Shown here: piece after piece, positions 51,048 through 60,305 of the stretch
Layout: each line of letters opens with the position of its first letter
How positions within the stretch are numbered: position 1 is the first letter of the stretch
Assembly: GCA_964637165.1 (NCBI GenBank)
Contig: CAZWVI010000014.1
Coordinates: 9,330 to 73,329 of the forward strand
Source of the DNA: CAZWVI01 sp964637165
Lineage (GTDB): Bacteria > Planctomycetota > UBA1135
Direction of reading: 5' to 3'
Length of the DNA: 64,000 nt
Translations under genes and position numbers: made by a program
Notes under the pieces: model-generated
Databases searched by the model: none
Told to the model about the DNA's origin: nothing
The model's input: the letters and a program-made list of their open reading frames with translations, nothing else

Positions 51048-52207
51048 ATTTTCCCCTAAACGCTTTTCATGATTTCGGGCTCGATGGAGCTTTGTTAATC
51101 GCAGTACTAATCGGAATCGGTTTTGGCTTCATGTTGGAGCGAGGCGGATTTGGTAGCAGCAAAATCTTGTCGGGAATCTTTTACTTAAAGGATTGGCGAG
51201 TGTTGAAAGTAATGTTTAGTGCAATTGTGACTGCAATGCTCGGACTTTACGCGGCTCAAGGATTGGGTTTTGTGAACATGGACATGATTGCACTGCGTCA
51301 AACATTTTTGGGCGCGCAAGTTGTTGGTGGCCTACTCCTAGGAGTCGGCTTTGTCACCGCCGGTTATTGCCCAGGGACATCAATGGTTGGGCTTGTTAGC
51401 GGCAAATTCGATGCGGCCTTAGTAATGCTTGGCATCCTGCTCGGCATTGGAATCTTTGAAGAATTCTTCCCGGCCTTTGAAAGCTTGTGGAAGTCTGGCT
51501 ACATGGAACGCATTTCACTTTCAGAGTGGATGGGTATCAATAATGGCTGGGTGGTATTAATGGTAACGGCGATGGCAGTTGGTGCATTTGCTTTGGTTGA
51601 ATGGCTCGAACGAAAACCAAATCGTCCAACCTTTCCACGTGAGTTAAAACGCCTTGCCTTAGCCACTGGTGGAGTTGCAGTTTTAGTTGCTAGTGCCCAG
51701 TTCATCGGACCCGGCAATGCGCGGGCGATGGCCCAAGCGAGTGCGCCAACTTCAGCTCCGCAAGTCACCGCCATTGAGTTAGCAAGTTGGGCAATTGAAG
51801 GCCGTACCGATGTAATGGTTTTGGATTTACGCGGCGAAGATCCTGCGACTGAACTTCCCTTCGCGATACCTGTTAGTACTGATGAAATCATGGATTTGCG
51901 CCAGCGTCCTGATTTCCCCTTGAATCGCTTGTTCGTCATTGTCGATGACGCTGATTTCGGCCCAGCGCGGGACGCGGCGATCGCCATGCGCGGCAGTGGT
52001 TTTTCCGCGTTTAGTTTGCGCGGTGGTGCGACTCGCTGGAATGTTGATGTTCTAGCCACCGAAAGCACTTTTCCGATTGCTGCAACCTATCAGTTGTTTG
52101 CCAGCGGACAAAGCCCATTTGGCGGAGAATTTACACCTCCGCCTAAGCCTAAGAAAAAATTAAACATGCCTAAACGCAAAAAGAAAAAGGGTGGTGGCTG
52201 TTCTTAG
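51044..52207 (+). CDS. YeeE/YedE transporter half 2 fused to a rhodanese-like domain lacking the catalytic Cys
   Basis: About 387 residues from ATG 51044. Residues ~10-215 form the membrane part with the family Cys in TAGYCPGTSMVG. Residues ~245-345 look rhodanese-like (AIELASWAIEGRTDVMVLDLRGEDPA ... FSAFSLRGGATRW), but the active-site loop CxxGxR reads DDADFGPAR, with no Cys. A Lys/Pro-rich tail ends GGGCS, the only Cys in the extramembrane part. The domain may bind sulfur carriers or be structural. It fits thiosulfate import next to the reductase. Confidence 0.82.
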   Translation: MNFPLNAFHDFGLDGALLIAVLIGIGFGFMLERGGFGSSKILSGIFYLKDWRVLKVMFSAIVTAMLGLYAAQGLGFVNMDMIALRQTFLGAQVVGGLLLGVGFVTAGYCPGTSMVGLVSGKFDAALVMLGILLGIGIFEEFFPAFESLWKSGYMERISLSEWMGINNGWVVLMVTAMAVGAFALVEWLERKPNRPTFPRELKRLALATGGVAVLVASAQFIGPGNARAMAQASAPTSAPQVTAIELASWAIEGRTDVMVLDLRGEDPATELPFAIPVSTDEIMDLRQRPDFPLNRLFVIVDDADFGPARDAAIAMRGSGFSAFSLRGGATRWNVDVLATESTFPIAATYQLFASGQSPFGGEFTPPPKPKKKLNMPKRKKKKGGGCS

Positions 52208-52234
52208 CTTAAGTTAGTTTCAACAGAATAAAAG

Positions 52235-52265
52235 AAAGGCGCGAGAATTGCTTCTCGCGCCTTTT
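52235..52265. terminator. Intrinsic terminator
   Basis: AAGGCGCGAGAA pairs perfectly with TTCTCGCGCC(TT), loop TTGC, followed by TTTT and preceded by A-rich sequence. It ends the sulfur operon and can also serve the convergent gene. Confidence 0.9.
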
Positions 52266-52290
52266 GCCGTTTGGCAAAGCAATTAAATGC

Positions 52291-53217
52291 TTACATGACA
52301 GTCGCGGTAACTACATTTGATGTAACACCGGCTGAGCATGCTTGGAAGTAAACAGTCAAACCTGGGTAAGGTGGAACAGTGGTGTTCCATGAGACAGAAC
52401 CAGTGCCGTTTGAGTTGCCCGAGAACAACAAGGTTGGACGGTCGATGTCTAGAGTAACTCCGATTGATGGGATTGGAGTTGAGCCAGCACCAGTCAAGCT
52501 GTAACCAACAAAGGTCATGTCGTTGGCATTACTATTCGTAACTGAGAAAGTGGCAGAAGCGCCAGCAAGCAAAGTTGTAACAGCAAGATCCATGCCGCCA
52601 GGTTGTGCTGGAGCAGATGCGTAGATGTCACCAACGATTGTGAAATCGTAAGTAAGACCAGCCATAACATCAGAGATGGTGGTGTCGATTGGTGAGTGCA
52701 GGTCAACGTTGCCGCCACTTTCAGAGAAAGTTCCAGAAACTGGACTTGGGTCGGTCAAGGTTCCAGCAAGCGGGGTAATAGTGGTTGAGCCAAGAGCTTC
52801 AACTTCTACTTCACCGCCAACAACGTACATCCAAGTGTCAGTTGCCCAAGTACCATTGCTAGCAACTGCAAAGTGATCTGAATGGAGTTCCAAATCAAGG
52901 TCACGAATCCAAATCTTGGCCAAAGGTGGAAAGAAAGGAAGTGGGTTGTCCACGTATGCGTAAATTTCAGTTGGGTTGGTGCCTGAACTACCGCCGTTGA
53001 ATTGCGCGCCACCGAATGGGGCGACGGCATTGTCAAGGGCAACCGCAATGTTGCCAGTGATGTTCAAGTTCTTATTGCCTTTAAGTGCGCCGAGGCTGGT
53101 GCTGCCATTCCATTGAGCGGCTGACGCGGCAGAATCGACATTAAGGGTGTATTGAGTTTGGGCAAAACTTGGGGCTGCAAGAGCGGCCACCAAGATGATG
53201 GGGAGGGAGAGCTTCAT
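52291..53217 (-). CDS. Exported protein with C-terminal module
   Basis: About 308 residues from ATG 53217, the start of a clean signal peptide (MKLSLPIILVAALAAPSFAQ); a longer reading to 53280 adds 21 unconserved residues. The body (~20-210) is beta-rich and not assigned. The last ~100 residues are the shared module (VTTLLAGASATFSVTNSNANDMTFVGY, then LTVYFQACSAGVTSN). Probably secreted or surface-bound. Confidence 0.7.
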   Translation of the reverse strand: MKLSLPIILVAALAAPSFAQTQYTLNVDSAASAAQWNGSTSLGALKGNKNLNITGNIAVALDNAVAPFGGAQFNGGSSGTNPTEIYAYVDNPLPFFPPLAKIWIRDLDLELHSDHFAVASNGTWATDTWMYVVGGEVEVEALGSTTITPLAGTLTDPSPVSGTFSESGGNVDLHSPIDTTISDVMAGLTYDFTIVGDIYASAPAQPGGMDLAVTTLLAGASATFSVTNSNANDMTFVGYSLTGAGSTPIPSIGVTLDIDRPTLLFSGNSNGTGSVSWNTTVPPYPGLTVYFQACSAGVTSNVVTATVM

Positions 53218-53299
53218 GAAGTTTCTATTTAAGGTGGATGGATTCCAGAGGGGGGAGCGGAGCATACCGCCTGTCTCCACTATATAACGAAAATACGGT

Positions 53300-54094
53300 C
53301 TATAAAGGAAATGGCATCTGATAATCGATAATTAAAGGTGCGTGGTCGGAGAAGCGAATATCCTTGAAAACCCCTGCTAAAGTGGCTTTTTTGGCTATGT
53401 TTGGGGTGCAAACCTGGTAATCGAGCCGCCAACCGACGTTTTTGGCGTAGGCCTGGCCGCGATTTGACCACCAGGTGTAGCATTCGGCCTCGGCTTCGGG
53501 GTGGAGCAGGCGGTAGCAGTCATGCCATTTCCCGTGCCCTCCACCTTCGGCGAAAACGCCATCTAGCCAGGCGCGTTCCTCGGGCAGGAAGCCGGAATTC
53601 TTGCGGTTAGCCCGCCAATTTTTGAGGTCCTTTTCGGTGTGCGAAATATTCCAATCACCACAAATAACCGTTTCACGCCGCCGTCGTCGTTGAGTCTCAA
53701 GATAGTCACCAAGGTCATCTAAGAATTTCATTTTGCGCGCTTGGCGATCTTCGGCCGATGAGCCAGATGGCAGATAAAGTGACACCACGCTGAGCTTGCC
53801 AAATTCGGCGCTGATTAAACGCCCTTCGTGGTCGGCGTGTTCCCAGCCTCCGCGAATAACTTTGTCGGGTTTGCGGCGACTGAAAATTGCGGTGCCCGAG
53901 TAGCCAGCTTTTTGTGCGTGAAACCATTCGGCGTGAAGTCCGGCCGGCGACAACATTTCTTCGGTGAGCTGATGATCTTGAACTCGTGTTTCTTGCGCAC
54001 ACACAACATCTGCATCTTGGGTGGCAAGCCATTCAAGAAAACCTTTTTTGCAGGCGGCACGAATACCGTTCAAGTTAATGCTTATGATGCGCAT
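53300..54094 (-). CDS. xthA: Exodeoxyribonuclease III
   Basis: 264 residues from ATG 54094, which shares one base with the stop of the upstream gene (TAATG). Motifs: INLNGIRAA, CAQETR (metal Glu), VSLYLPSG, CGDWNISHTEKDLKN and FSDHAPLIIDY. An AP endonuclease and 3' exonuclease of base-excision repair, fitting its coupling to a uracil-DNA glycosylase. Confidence 0.95.
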   Translation of the reverse strand: MRIISINLNGIRAACKKGFLEWLATQDADVVCAQETRVQDHQLTEEMLSPAGLHAEWFHAQKAGYSGTAIFSRRKPDKVIRGGWEHADHEGRLISAEFGKLSVVSLYLPSGSSAEDRQARKMKFLDDLGDYLETQRRRRRETVICGDWNISHTEKDLKNWRANRKNSGFLPEERAWLDGVFAEGGGHGKWHDCYRLLHPEAEAECYTWWSNRGQAYAKNVGWRLDYQVCTPNIAKKATLAGVFKDIRFSDHAPLIIDYQMPFPL

Positions 54095-54804
54095 TATTTT
54101 AGTAGTCCGAGTTCTTTGAGTTGTGCTTCGGCCTGAGGTGCCCAACCGCGATTGGCAATTGGACTAGCTGGTGACGGGTGCAGAATTTGGCCGATTTCAA
54201 CATCGACATCTTTAAGAATGCGTGCGGCTTGGTCTCGGGCAAACTTGCCAACGCCGACCACCATGCGCGGCTTTAAAGCGTGCACACTTTCAATTAAGGC
54301 TTGGTCGCAGGCTGCTTGAAGCGGTGTGCGTTCGGCCACGGGCAATTTGTCAGGCGTGCGATTGCGACCACCTTCTTCCATAAAACAAAGTGGACACCAA
54401 TTGGAAATGAAAAACTTATCGAAAAACTCGTTGGGACTTTTGAATCGTTCTCGGGCCCAACTCCAAACGCGGCGACCGCTAACTTCGGAGCGTTGGCAGT
54501 CGAGTCCCTGAATTGGTCGCTTGGTATGAGTGTTTTTGGGTTGTTTGACTTTTCCGTCAATTTTTAACCACTCACGCACATGTTCAACTTCACCAAACGG
54601 AACTCCGGTCTGGGCCATACCCCAAGGGCCTGGATTCATTCCCAACCAAATTGCTTCGACGCCTTGGTGGGCATATTTCTCCAGGTACTGTTGATGCAAA
54701 TTCCACGCATAATTGAGTGGATTGTACACGTGAGTTACTGGCTCACTAAATTTGAGGCGATCGACTTTTTTACTTAGTCGGCGGGCGATGTCGATGACTT
54801 CCAT
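54094..54804 (-). CDS. SMUG1-type uracil-DNA glycosylase
   Basis: 236 residues. The family's catalytic segment GMNPGPWGMAQTGVPFG and the C-terminal HPSPASP loop are intact, as is SNWCPLCF. SMUG1-like enzymes remove uracil and oxidised pyrimidines from DNA. The product AP site would be processed by XthA, encoded immediately downstream with a one-base overlap. Confidence 0.93.
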   Translation of the reverse strand: MEVIDIARRLSKKVDRLKFSEPVTHVYNPLNYAWNLHQQYLEKYAHQGVEAIWLGMNPGPWGMAQTGVPFGEVEHVREWLKIDGKVKQPKNTHTKRPIQGLDCQRSEVSGRRVWSWARERFKSPNEFFDKFFISNWCPLCFMEEGGRNRTPDKLPVAERTPLQAACDQALIESVHALKPRMVVGVGKFARDQAARILKDVDVEIGQILHPSPASPIANRGWAPQAEAQLKELGLLK

Positions 54805-54830
54805 GCGCCGCGAAGTGTACGCTAGTCCAG

Positions 54831-55490
54831 GTGAAACGTGTACTCGAACCTGAGGTCATGGATACTTCCGCAGAGGCTGATAGCTACCAGGCAATGAACC
54901 ATTCGGTGGCCAACCGGGCATTTGTCAATCGCTTGCAGGAATTGGGCGCTGATGGTGAGATGCTTGATGTAGGTTGCGGTCCAGGCGAGATAACTTTGTT
55001 GGTCGCGCGGAAATTTGCACGTGCCAATATTATTGGAGTTGACTTAGCGGAAAAAATGTTGGTTTACGCGCGCCAAGCTTTACAGAAAACCGACCTTGCT
55101 AGTCGATGCCATTTCCAAATAGCAGACGCCAAGGATTTGAAGTTTGCTAACGCTAGTTTTGATTGCGTTTTTTCAAATACTATTCTTCATCACATTCCTG
55201 ACCCATTGCCATTTGTGCAGGAAGCATGGCGCGTTTTACGGCCAGGTGGTTTGTTGTTGATTCGCGATTTGTATCGTCCCGCAACAATTAGTGAAGTTAA
55301 TGCTTTAGTAAACAAGCATGCAAGTGATGAAGATGAATATTCGCGGGCTTTGTTTCATGCGTCACTGTGCGCGGCACTCACGGTTGAAGAAATGCGTGAG
55401 TTGGCGACGCAAGTGTCAGCGGAATTGAAAGTGGCGGTCGATAGCGACCGCCACATGAGTTTGCAGGGCTTAAAGCCTGCGCCTATTTAA
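54831..55490 (+). CDS. Class I SAM-dependent methyltransferase
   Basis: 219 residues from GTG 54831; a TACGCT hexamer ends 7 nt before it. Motif I MLDVGCGPGEI, motif II VDLAEKML, IADAKDLKFAN and RVLRPGGLLLIRD are typical of the UbiE/Methyltransf_11 group. Substrate unknown. The 3' end overlaps that of the convergent gene by 8 nt. Confidence 0.9.
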   Translation: MKRVLEPEVMDTSAEADSYQAMNHSVANRAFVNRLQELGADGEMLDVGCGPGEITLLVARKFARANIIGVDLAEKMLVYARQALQKTDLASRCHFQIADAKDLKFANASFDCVFSNTILHHIPDPLPFVQEAWRVLRPGGLLLIRDLYRPATISEVNALVNKHASDEDEYSRALFHASLCAALTVEEMRELATQVSAELKVAVDSDRHMSLQGLKPAPI

Positions 55491-58400
55491 TGTCGTCGAA
55501 TGCGACGTTGGACTTGACTGAATCAACTCCACCTGTTCCGCGTTGCATTACTGCTTGCACCCAAATGGTAATCTTTGGTGCGGATGATGGAATGTTCTTG
55601 ACCAAACTTGCATAACCACTCGCGTCAGCAGTTGCCGAACCAACAAGGTTTACCGGCGACAACAAGTCAACACAAAGTCCACCCAACCCGGTGTAACACG
55701 GACCACTTCCAGTTCCAGTTGAACTGTAAAGGAAGTAAACCAATTCATTGGGGTCGGCGTTGTTGAGCATTAAAGTCACCGGAATGCCAGCAAACATTGA
55801 AGTAAGACTGAGTTCTGGTCCCGGCGGAATACCGAAGTGGCCCATCCATGTGCGCCAACTTGAAGTGCGGTATTCATGGTGACTCCAGAATGATCCTGGG
55901 TTCGATGGGTCTTCTTCAACTTCAGAGTAATCACCCCAACGGCTGCCAGTTTCTGGGCGCGTACTATCTTGCAGAGTTTCTTCAGGTCCCATGAAACCTG
56001 CAGGGTCACTTGCTTTGCGCATCACGTATTCAATCTCAATGTATTGAGTTGAAGATGAGCGGTGGTAGGCGATTGCCGCGTTGCCCGCGTCATCAACGTG
56101 AATGTCGCCAAACCAGTTGTGCTCGCCGTCACCGTAGTTAAGTGTTCCGTATTGCACTTGAGTTGGACTTTGACCACTGTTTGGCCAACCATTCATGTCG
56201 AATTCGTACCAACGCACGCGTGCCGTATTGCCACCAGTTCCCGCGCCGACGTTATGACAGAACCACATACGACCATTGCGGTAAACTCCATGTTTAATGC
56301 GGTTGTCGATGGTGTCAGCTTTGTTTGATGTGCCAAGTTGATCAGCCCCTGGAGGAGATTGACGAGTGGCCACCGAAACTTTGGTCGAATGTTTTTGCGG
56401 GTTGCTGATGGGGTCGGTGATGGCGTAAAAAGTAAGTTGCGAATTACTGCCCTCCCACGCGGTTACAAAGTATTGAACGTCAGTATTTGTGTCGTAATTT
56501 TTTACGCAGCAAAGTGACAACAAGTTGTTTGACATATCCATTTTGGTCGGAGTCATTGCTGAACCGGACATCATCGAACTTAGTGGAAAAATGTAAACAT
56601 CGTTACCGCCGCCGCTAAAGCAATCGCCGGAAATGTAAACAGCATTTTCATCGATTCCAATGTTTGGAAAGTCAAGGAAACCACAACTCGTTGCAGTGAT
56701 GCGATAGGTGTGCCAGTTCCCGTTTGGATCGTTGTCATCAGAAACACCAATGCAGATGTATGAAGTGTTGTTGGTGTCTTCAGCCGAGGCAACTACGAAA
56801 CGATCGTGGTGTGAAGAGTAAAGCGCAATCGGGTCGAAGACGAAGGAGCCGGCACTACCACCACTGATGTTGTTGCCAAAGAATCCCGAACCACCAGAAA
56901 GTGATTTGGTGTAAGTTTGGGTGCCATCTTTTTCAAAGAATGAAATTTGCGAGTTAACTACACCGACAATGTGGTTGGGGCCAACCGCAAGGTTAGGGTC
57001 TGGCGGAGTCCAACCAGTTGAGTTGAAGGCCGTAAAGCCACCAAGTCCGCCGCGTGGAAGCGCTGGGTTGAGTGGTTCCGGTTTCCAGTTCGGATCCCAG
57101 TCGGGGCGTACTTCGGTGTCCCAAACTTGAGCCATGGTGATGTCATTGGCCGCGGCAATTGCGGTAATTGCTGGAGGTGCTTCAGGAGTGAAATCGTTTG
57201 GCGTGTGGAGACTAAGTCCAGCGGCGCGACGGTCGCCATCGGCATTTCCGTGCCACGCAAAGGCCAGTTGATTGTTTGCCGTCCATAGAATGTGATTACT
57301 ATTCAATGACGTTTGCAAAGTTTGCTCTTCTTCGGTGCGGTAGTTTGCGCGAAAGCCTTCTGTTATTGCTTTCCCATTTGCATCGAACATGCGCGCTCGA
57401 ATGTCAATTTGTTCGTGTGGTCGGCGCGGCTCGTTAATTGGCAACTTGCCAAGGTTGTGGCTGTAAGCGACAAGTAGTTGGCCGTTTGGATTCATCGCGA
57501 CTGAAGCACCGGTGCGCCAGCCATCGCCACCTGCCCCAGTTGTTAATGGGTCAGTTGTTGCATCGCCTTGTGCGTCAAAAATTCGAAACCAAGCATCGTA
57601 TCTGCCAGTTTGGGCGGTGCTCATCCAAGCGACTGCGAATGATGATTCACCATCGGAATCAATTGAAGGCTCAATGCCAGCTTCAGTGGCGGTGTCTATT
57701 TGGAAAAAATTCCCGTGTTGGAGATCGCTATTCAGAATGCGTCCCTGAAGATTAATTGGCGCGCCGGTTTCTGAAATGTTGGTCGCCCAAACTGCGGCAA
57801 AGGTTCCGTTAGCAAGTGGTGCCAAACATGGCAGGATTTGGCGGTGTTGGTCAGACTCGCCGAACGAGAACTCGTCGCTCTTGGCGGTGCCATCAAGTTG
57901 GAAGAGCCGCGCTTTAACTTGGGAGTTACCGGTTGACCAATCTTCCCAAGCAATTAGGACATCTCCTTGGCTGTTGATTTCAACAACTGGATGAATTTGA
58001 TCTCCCGAACGCTGTTGGTTAATACGGATTTCGTCGCCGTTTGGTAGTAGTGTGGAGGTGGCATCAGGTGACCCAGCGGATGGGGTCGATTGGGTCAGTC
58101 GGCGGGCATAAATTCCCAGCCCATCGCCATCTTGCCCAGTTGATTCCCAAACTACCCACGCGCTGCCATCTTCGGCAATGGCGGCAGATGGTCGGGTTTG
58201 GTTGCCCTGTACAGTTTGGTTGATGTGCAGCTCGGTGCCCAATGGGCGACCCAATGGATCAAGCCAGGCCCCAAAAATCCCAAAGGTGCCCACTTCTTGG
58301 CGGCGGCTATCCCAAACTGAAAGAATATTTCCGTGTTGGTCAGCGGCTAGGGCTTGGTCTAGTTGGCGATTATGCGTGAAGGTGTTTACAAAACCTTCGC

Positions 58401-58500
58401 GAACTGTGTACCCATCGATTGGGCTTGGGGTGGTGGTGGCACCGCTTTGAGCCGGAGTGGCGTGTTGGGCGAGCGCGGAGAGTGCGAAGGTGAGAATCAT
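55483..58500 (-). CDS. Large exported beta-propeller-like protein with C-terminal module
   Basis: 1005 residues. A short signal (MILTFALSALAQ) is followed by WxW-type beta repeats (ILSVWDSRRQ, WVVWESTGQDGDG, VLIAWEDWSTGN, FAAVWATN, FAVAWMST) over ~40-430, like a propeller. A second domain (~460-890) starts near the proline-rich PPDPNLAVGPNHIVG and has ordered DPIALYS, DFPNIGID and WFGDIHVDDAG blades. The shared C-terminal module closes the protein. No catalytic motif recognised. Its ATG overlaps the FG-GAP gene stop by 4 nt. Confidence 0.75.
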   Translation of the reverse strand: MILTFALSALAQHATPAQSGATTTPSPIDGYTVREGFVNTFTHNRQLDQALAADQHGNILSVWDSRRQEVGTFGIFGAWLDPLGRPLGTELHINQTVQGNQTRPSAAIAEDGSAWVVWESTGQDGDGLGIYARRLTQSTPSAGSPDATSTLLPNGDEIRINQQRSGDQIHPVVEINSQGDVLIAWEDWSTGNSQVKARLFQLDGTAKSDEFSFGESDQHRQILPCLAPLANGTFAAVWATNISETGAPINLQGRILNSDLQHGNFFQIDTATEAGIEPSIDSDGESSFAVAWMSTAQTGRYDAWFRIFDAQGDATTDPLTTGAGGDGWRTGASVAMNPNGQLLVAYSHNLGKLPINEPRRPHEQIDIRARMFDANGKAITEGFRANYRTEEEQTLQTSLNSNHILWTANNQLAFAWHGNADGDRRAAGLSLHTPNDFTPEAPPAITAIAAANDITMAQVWDTEVRPDWDPNWKPEPLNPALPRGGLGGFTAFNSTGWTPPDPNLAVGPNHIVGVVNSQISFFEKDGTQTYTKSLSGGSGFFGNNISGGSAGSFVFDPIALYSSHHDRFVVASAEDTNNTSYICIGVSDDNDPNGNWHTYRITATSCGFLDFPNIGIDENAVYISGDCFSGGGNDVYIFPLSSMMSGSAMTPTKMDMSNNLLSLCCVKNYDTNTDVQYFVTAWEGSNSQLTFYAITDPISNPQKHSTKVSVATRQSPPGADQLGTSNKADTIDNRIKHGVYRNGRMWFCHNVGAGTGGNTARVRWYEFDMNGWPNSGQSPTQVQYGTLNYGDGEHNWFGDIHVDDAGNAAIAYHRSSSTQYIEIEYVMRKASDPAGFMGPEETLQDSTRPETGSRWGDYSEVEEDPSNPGSFWSHHEYRTSSWRTWMGHFGIPPGPELSLTSMFAGIPVTLMLNNADPNELVYFLYSSTGTGSGPCYTGLGGLCVDLLSPVNLVGSATADASGYASLVKNIPSSAPKITIWVQAVMQRGTGGVDSVKSNVAFDDIK

Positions 58501-60074
58501 TGAACGATTTCTGAGGTCGGGTTGGTGGCGGAGCCGGGTGGCGGGCCGCCGCCAGACCAGGCTTGGAGGTAAATGGTGGCCCCAGTGGAGCCTAGTGGCA
58601 CATTGAAATCCAGTGTCGCCTTACCACTACTATCGGCAGTTTGAGTGCCTAGAATTGAGATGGGTTCCGCTAAATCCAGGCGAACCCCACTAGGGTATGT
58701 AGTTAGCCCGAAACCAGCGGTTGTGTAAAGAAATGTGACCGGCGAATTGGGGTTAGTGTCAGTTACAAGCCCAGTGGCTGTTGCGCCTGCTACAAAGTTG
58801 CTAAAGCTGAGGTCGGCCCGTTCTTCAGATAGGTAGATAAAGACATTGCCGGTTGGGTTGCCGCCGGGTTCGCTGACAACGAAATCTGCGAGCCCATCTA
58901 GATTTAAATCGCCAATTCCGCACAGGGACGAACCTAGTCGGTCGTTGGTTGAATCGCCCTCAAGACGGTAAAGCGGAACTCCGCTCAGGCCCGAGAAAAT
59001 TCTTGCTGAGCCGGCGGCAATTTGGGTACTTCCATTGTTAGCGGAGGCCGAGGGCGAACCGACCATGATGTCGTCGTAGCCATCACCGTTTAAATCGCCC
59101 GGGCCGGCGACTGAGCTGCCGAAGGCATCAAATTGGCTTTCCTGGTCGAAGCGGTGAAGCAACTGGTGCCGACCAGTCAGTGAGTAGACTTCTGCATAGC
59201 CATTTTTCTGAGTCAGGTGGGCGAAGTCGTTCATCGCGCCGATGACCAAATCGGGTCCGCCGTCACCATTGCAATCGCCGACTAGGGCTAGGGAATAGCC
59301 GAGCGCATCTTGATTTTGACCGTACCAGGAAAAAATGGGAGACCCGCTGATTCCCGAAAATGCTGTTACGTAACCTGATTCATTTCCATTGAAATCGCTG
59401 CGCGGTGCACCCACAGCGAAATCGGCGATGCCATCATTGTCAATGTCGCCAATTGTGGTCAGTGACCAGCCGAACAGGTCCCAAGGATTGTTTCCGCGGA
59501 TTAAATGAATGAGTGACCCGTCAAATCCGGAGAAAACCCTCACGCATCCAGAGCCAGGCCCGGACCAATCGTCGTTAGGCGCACTGATAATGATGTCGTC
59601 AAAACCGTCTGAATTAATGTCGCCGGCATTAGCAATTGAGTGGCCAAAACGGTCCCAATTAATGTCGGAATTAAAGCCACGGATGAAACTGCCGTCAAGA
59701 CCAGAATGGATGTCCACTCTCCCGGTGACATGGCCGAGATCGTTGTCGCGCTTGGAGGATATTGCGATGTCAGGGATTTGGTCGCCATCTAGGTCGCCCA
59801 TTTCACTAATGGCAAATCCAAAAAAACGCCCAGCAGATGGGCCATTTTTGCTCCAAATAAGATTGCCGCTCGAACCTGAGTACAGAAAAACGGTACCTGA
59901 GTGATCGCCGTTGCGGTTCTCCTTGGCGGCACCAATCGCAAGTTCATCAAAGCCATCACCATCAATGTCGGATATTCGCACCGTGGTTTTGCCAAAATCG
60001 GTGCCATTGGCCGCACCGTGGATGTCGAGGTGAAGGGTTTGAGGGGCGGGGAGGGCGAGGAGAAGGAAAAACAT
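58497..60074 (-). CDS. Exported FG-GAP (integrin-alpha-like) repeat protein with C-terminal module
   Basis: About 525 residues from ATG 60074 (TTG 60086 is a longer alternative). At least six FG-GAP blades with calcium-binding DxDxDGxDE/D loops: DIDGDGFDELAIGA, DLDGDQIPDIAIS, DINSDGFDDIIIS, DIDNDGIADFAVGA, DCNGDGGPDLVIGA, DLNGDGYDDIMVGS and DLNLDGLADFVVSE. These form a seven-bladed propeller used in adhesion. The shared module follows. It is co-transcribed with the 1005-residue protein. Confidence 0.88.
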   Translation of the reverse strand: MFFLLLALPAPQTLHLDIHGAANGTDFGKTTVRISDIDGDGFDELAIGAAKENRNGDHSGTVFLYSGSSGNLIWSKNGPSAGRFFGFAISEMGDLDGDQIPDIAISSKRDNDLGHVTGRVDIHSGLDGSFIRGFNSDINWDRFGHSIANAGDINSDGFDDIIISAPNDDWSGPGSGCVRVFSGFDGSLIHLIRGNNPWDLFGWSLTTIGDIDNDGIADFAVGAPRSDFNGNESGYVTAFSGISGSPIFSWYGQNQDALGYSLALVGDCNGDGGPDLVIGAMNDFAHLTQKNGYAEVYSLTGRHQLLHRFDQESQFDAFGSSVAGPGDLNGDGYDDIMVGSPSASANNGSTQIAAGSARIFSGLSGVPLYRLEGDSTNDRLGSSLCGIGDLNLDGLADFVVSEPGGNPTGNVFIYLSEERADLSFSNFVAGATATGLVTDTNPNSPVTFLYTTAGFGLTTYPSGVRLDLAEPISILGTQTADSSGKATLDFNVPLGSTGATIYLQAWSGGGPPPGSATNPTSEIVQ

Positions 60075-60146
60075 CACCGTCCACAATAGACTACCGACCC
60101 CAATTAATGGGCGACCTAGCCCAAAAAGTCGCTAAAAAAGCTAGGG

Positions 60147-60216
60147 TGACCCACTCGCTGGGTCAGTAACACTGGGCGAATTCGCCCAGCCTGCCGTTTC
60201 CTGAGCGAATACGCTC
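60147..60216. repeat. Cluster of three palindromes in divergent intergenic region
   Basis: TGACCC-N7-GGGTCA (60147-60165), the perfect 18-nt palindrome CTGGGCGAATTCGCCCAG (60172-60189) and GAGCG-AATA-CGCTC (60203-60216) follow one another. The first resembles the stop-codon-linked repeats. The 231-bp region between the FG-GAP and lipoprotein genes (60075-60305) otherwise shows no gene; it also has GAGAC/GTCTC arms near 60267-60288. Confidence 0.6.
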
Positions 60217-60305
60217 CAACAAGCAGTGAATCTCTTCATAAAGTAGCGGTACGCCATTTGCACAGGAGACTATTGAATACAGGGTCTCACTGCGCTTAAT
60301 CACCC

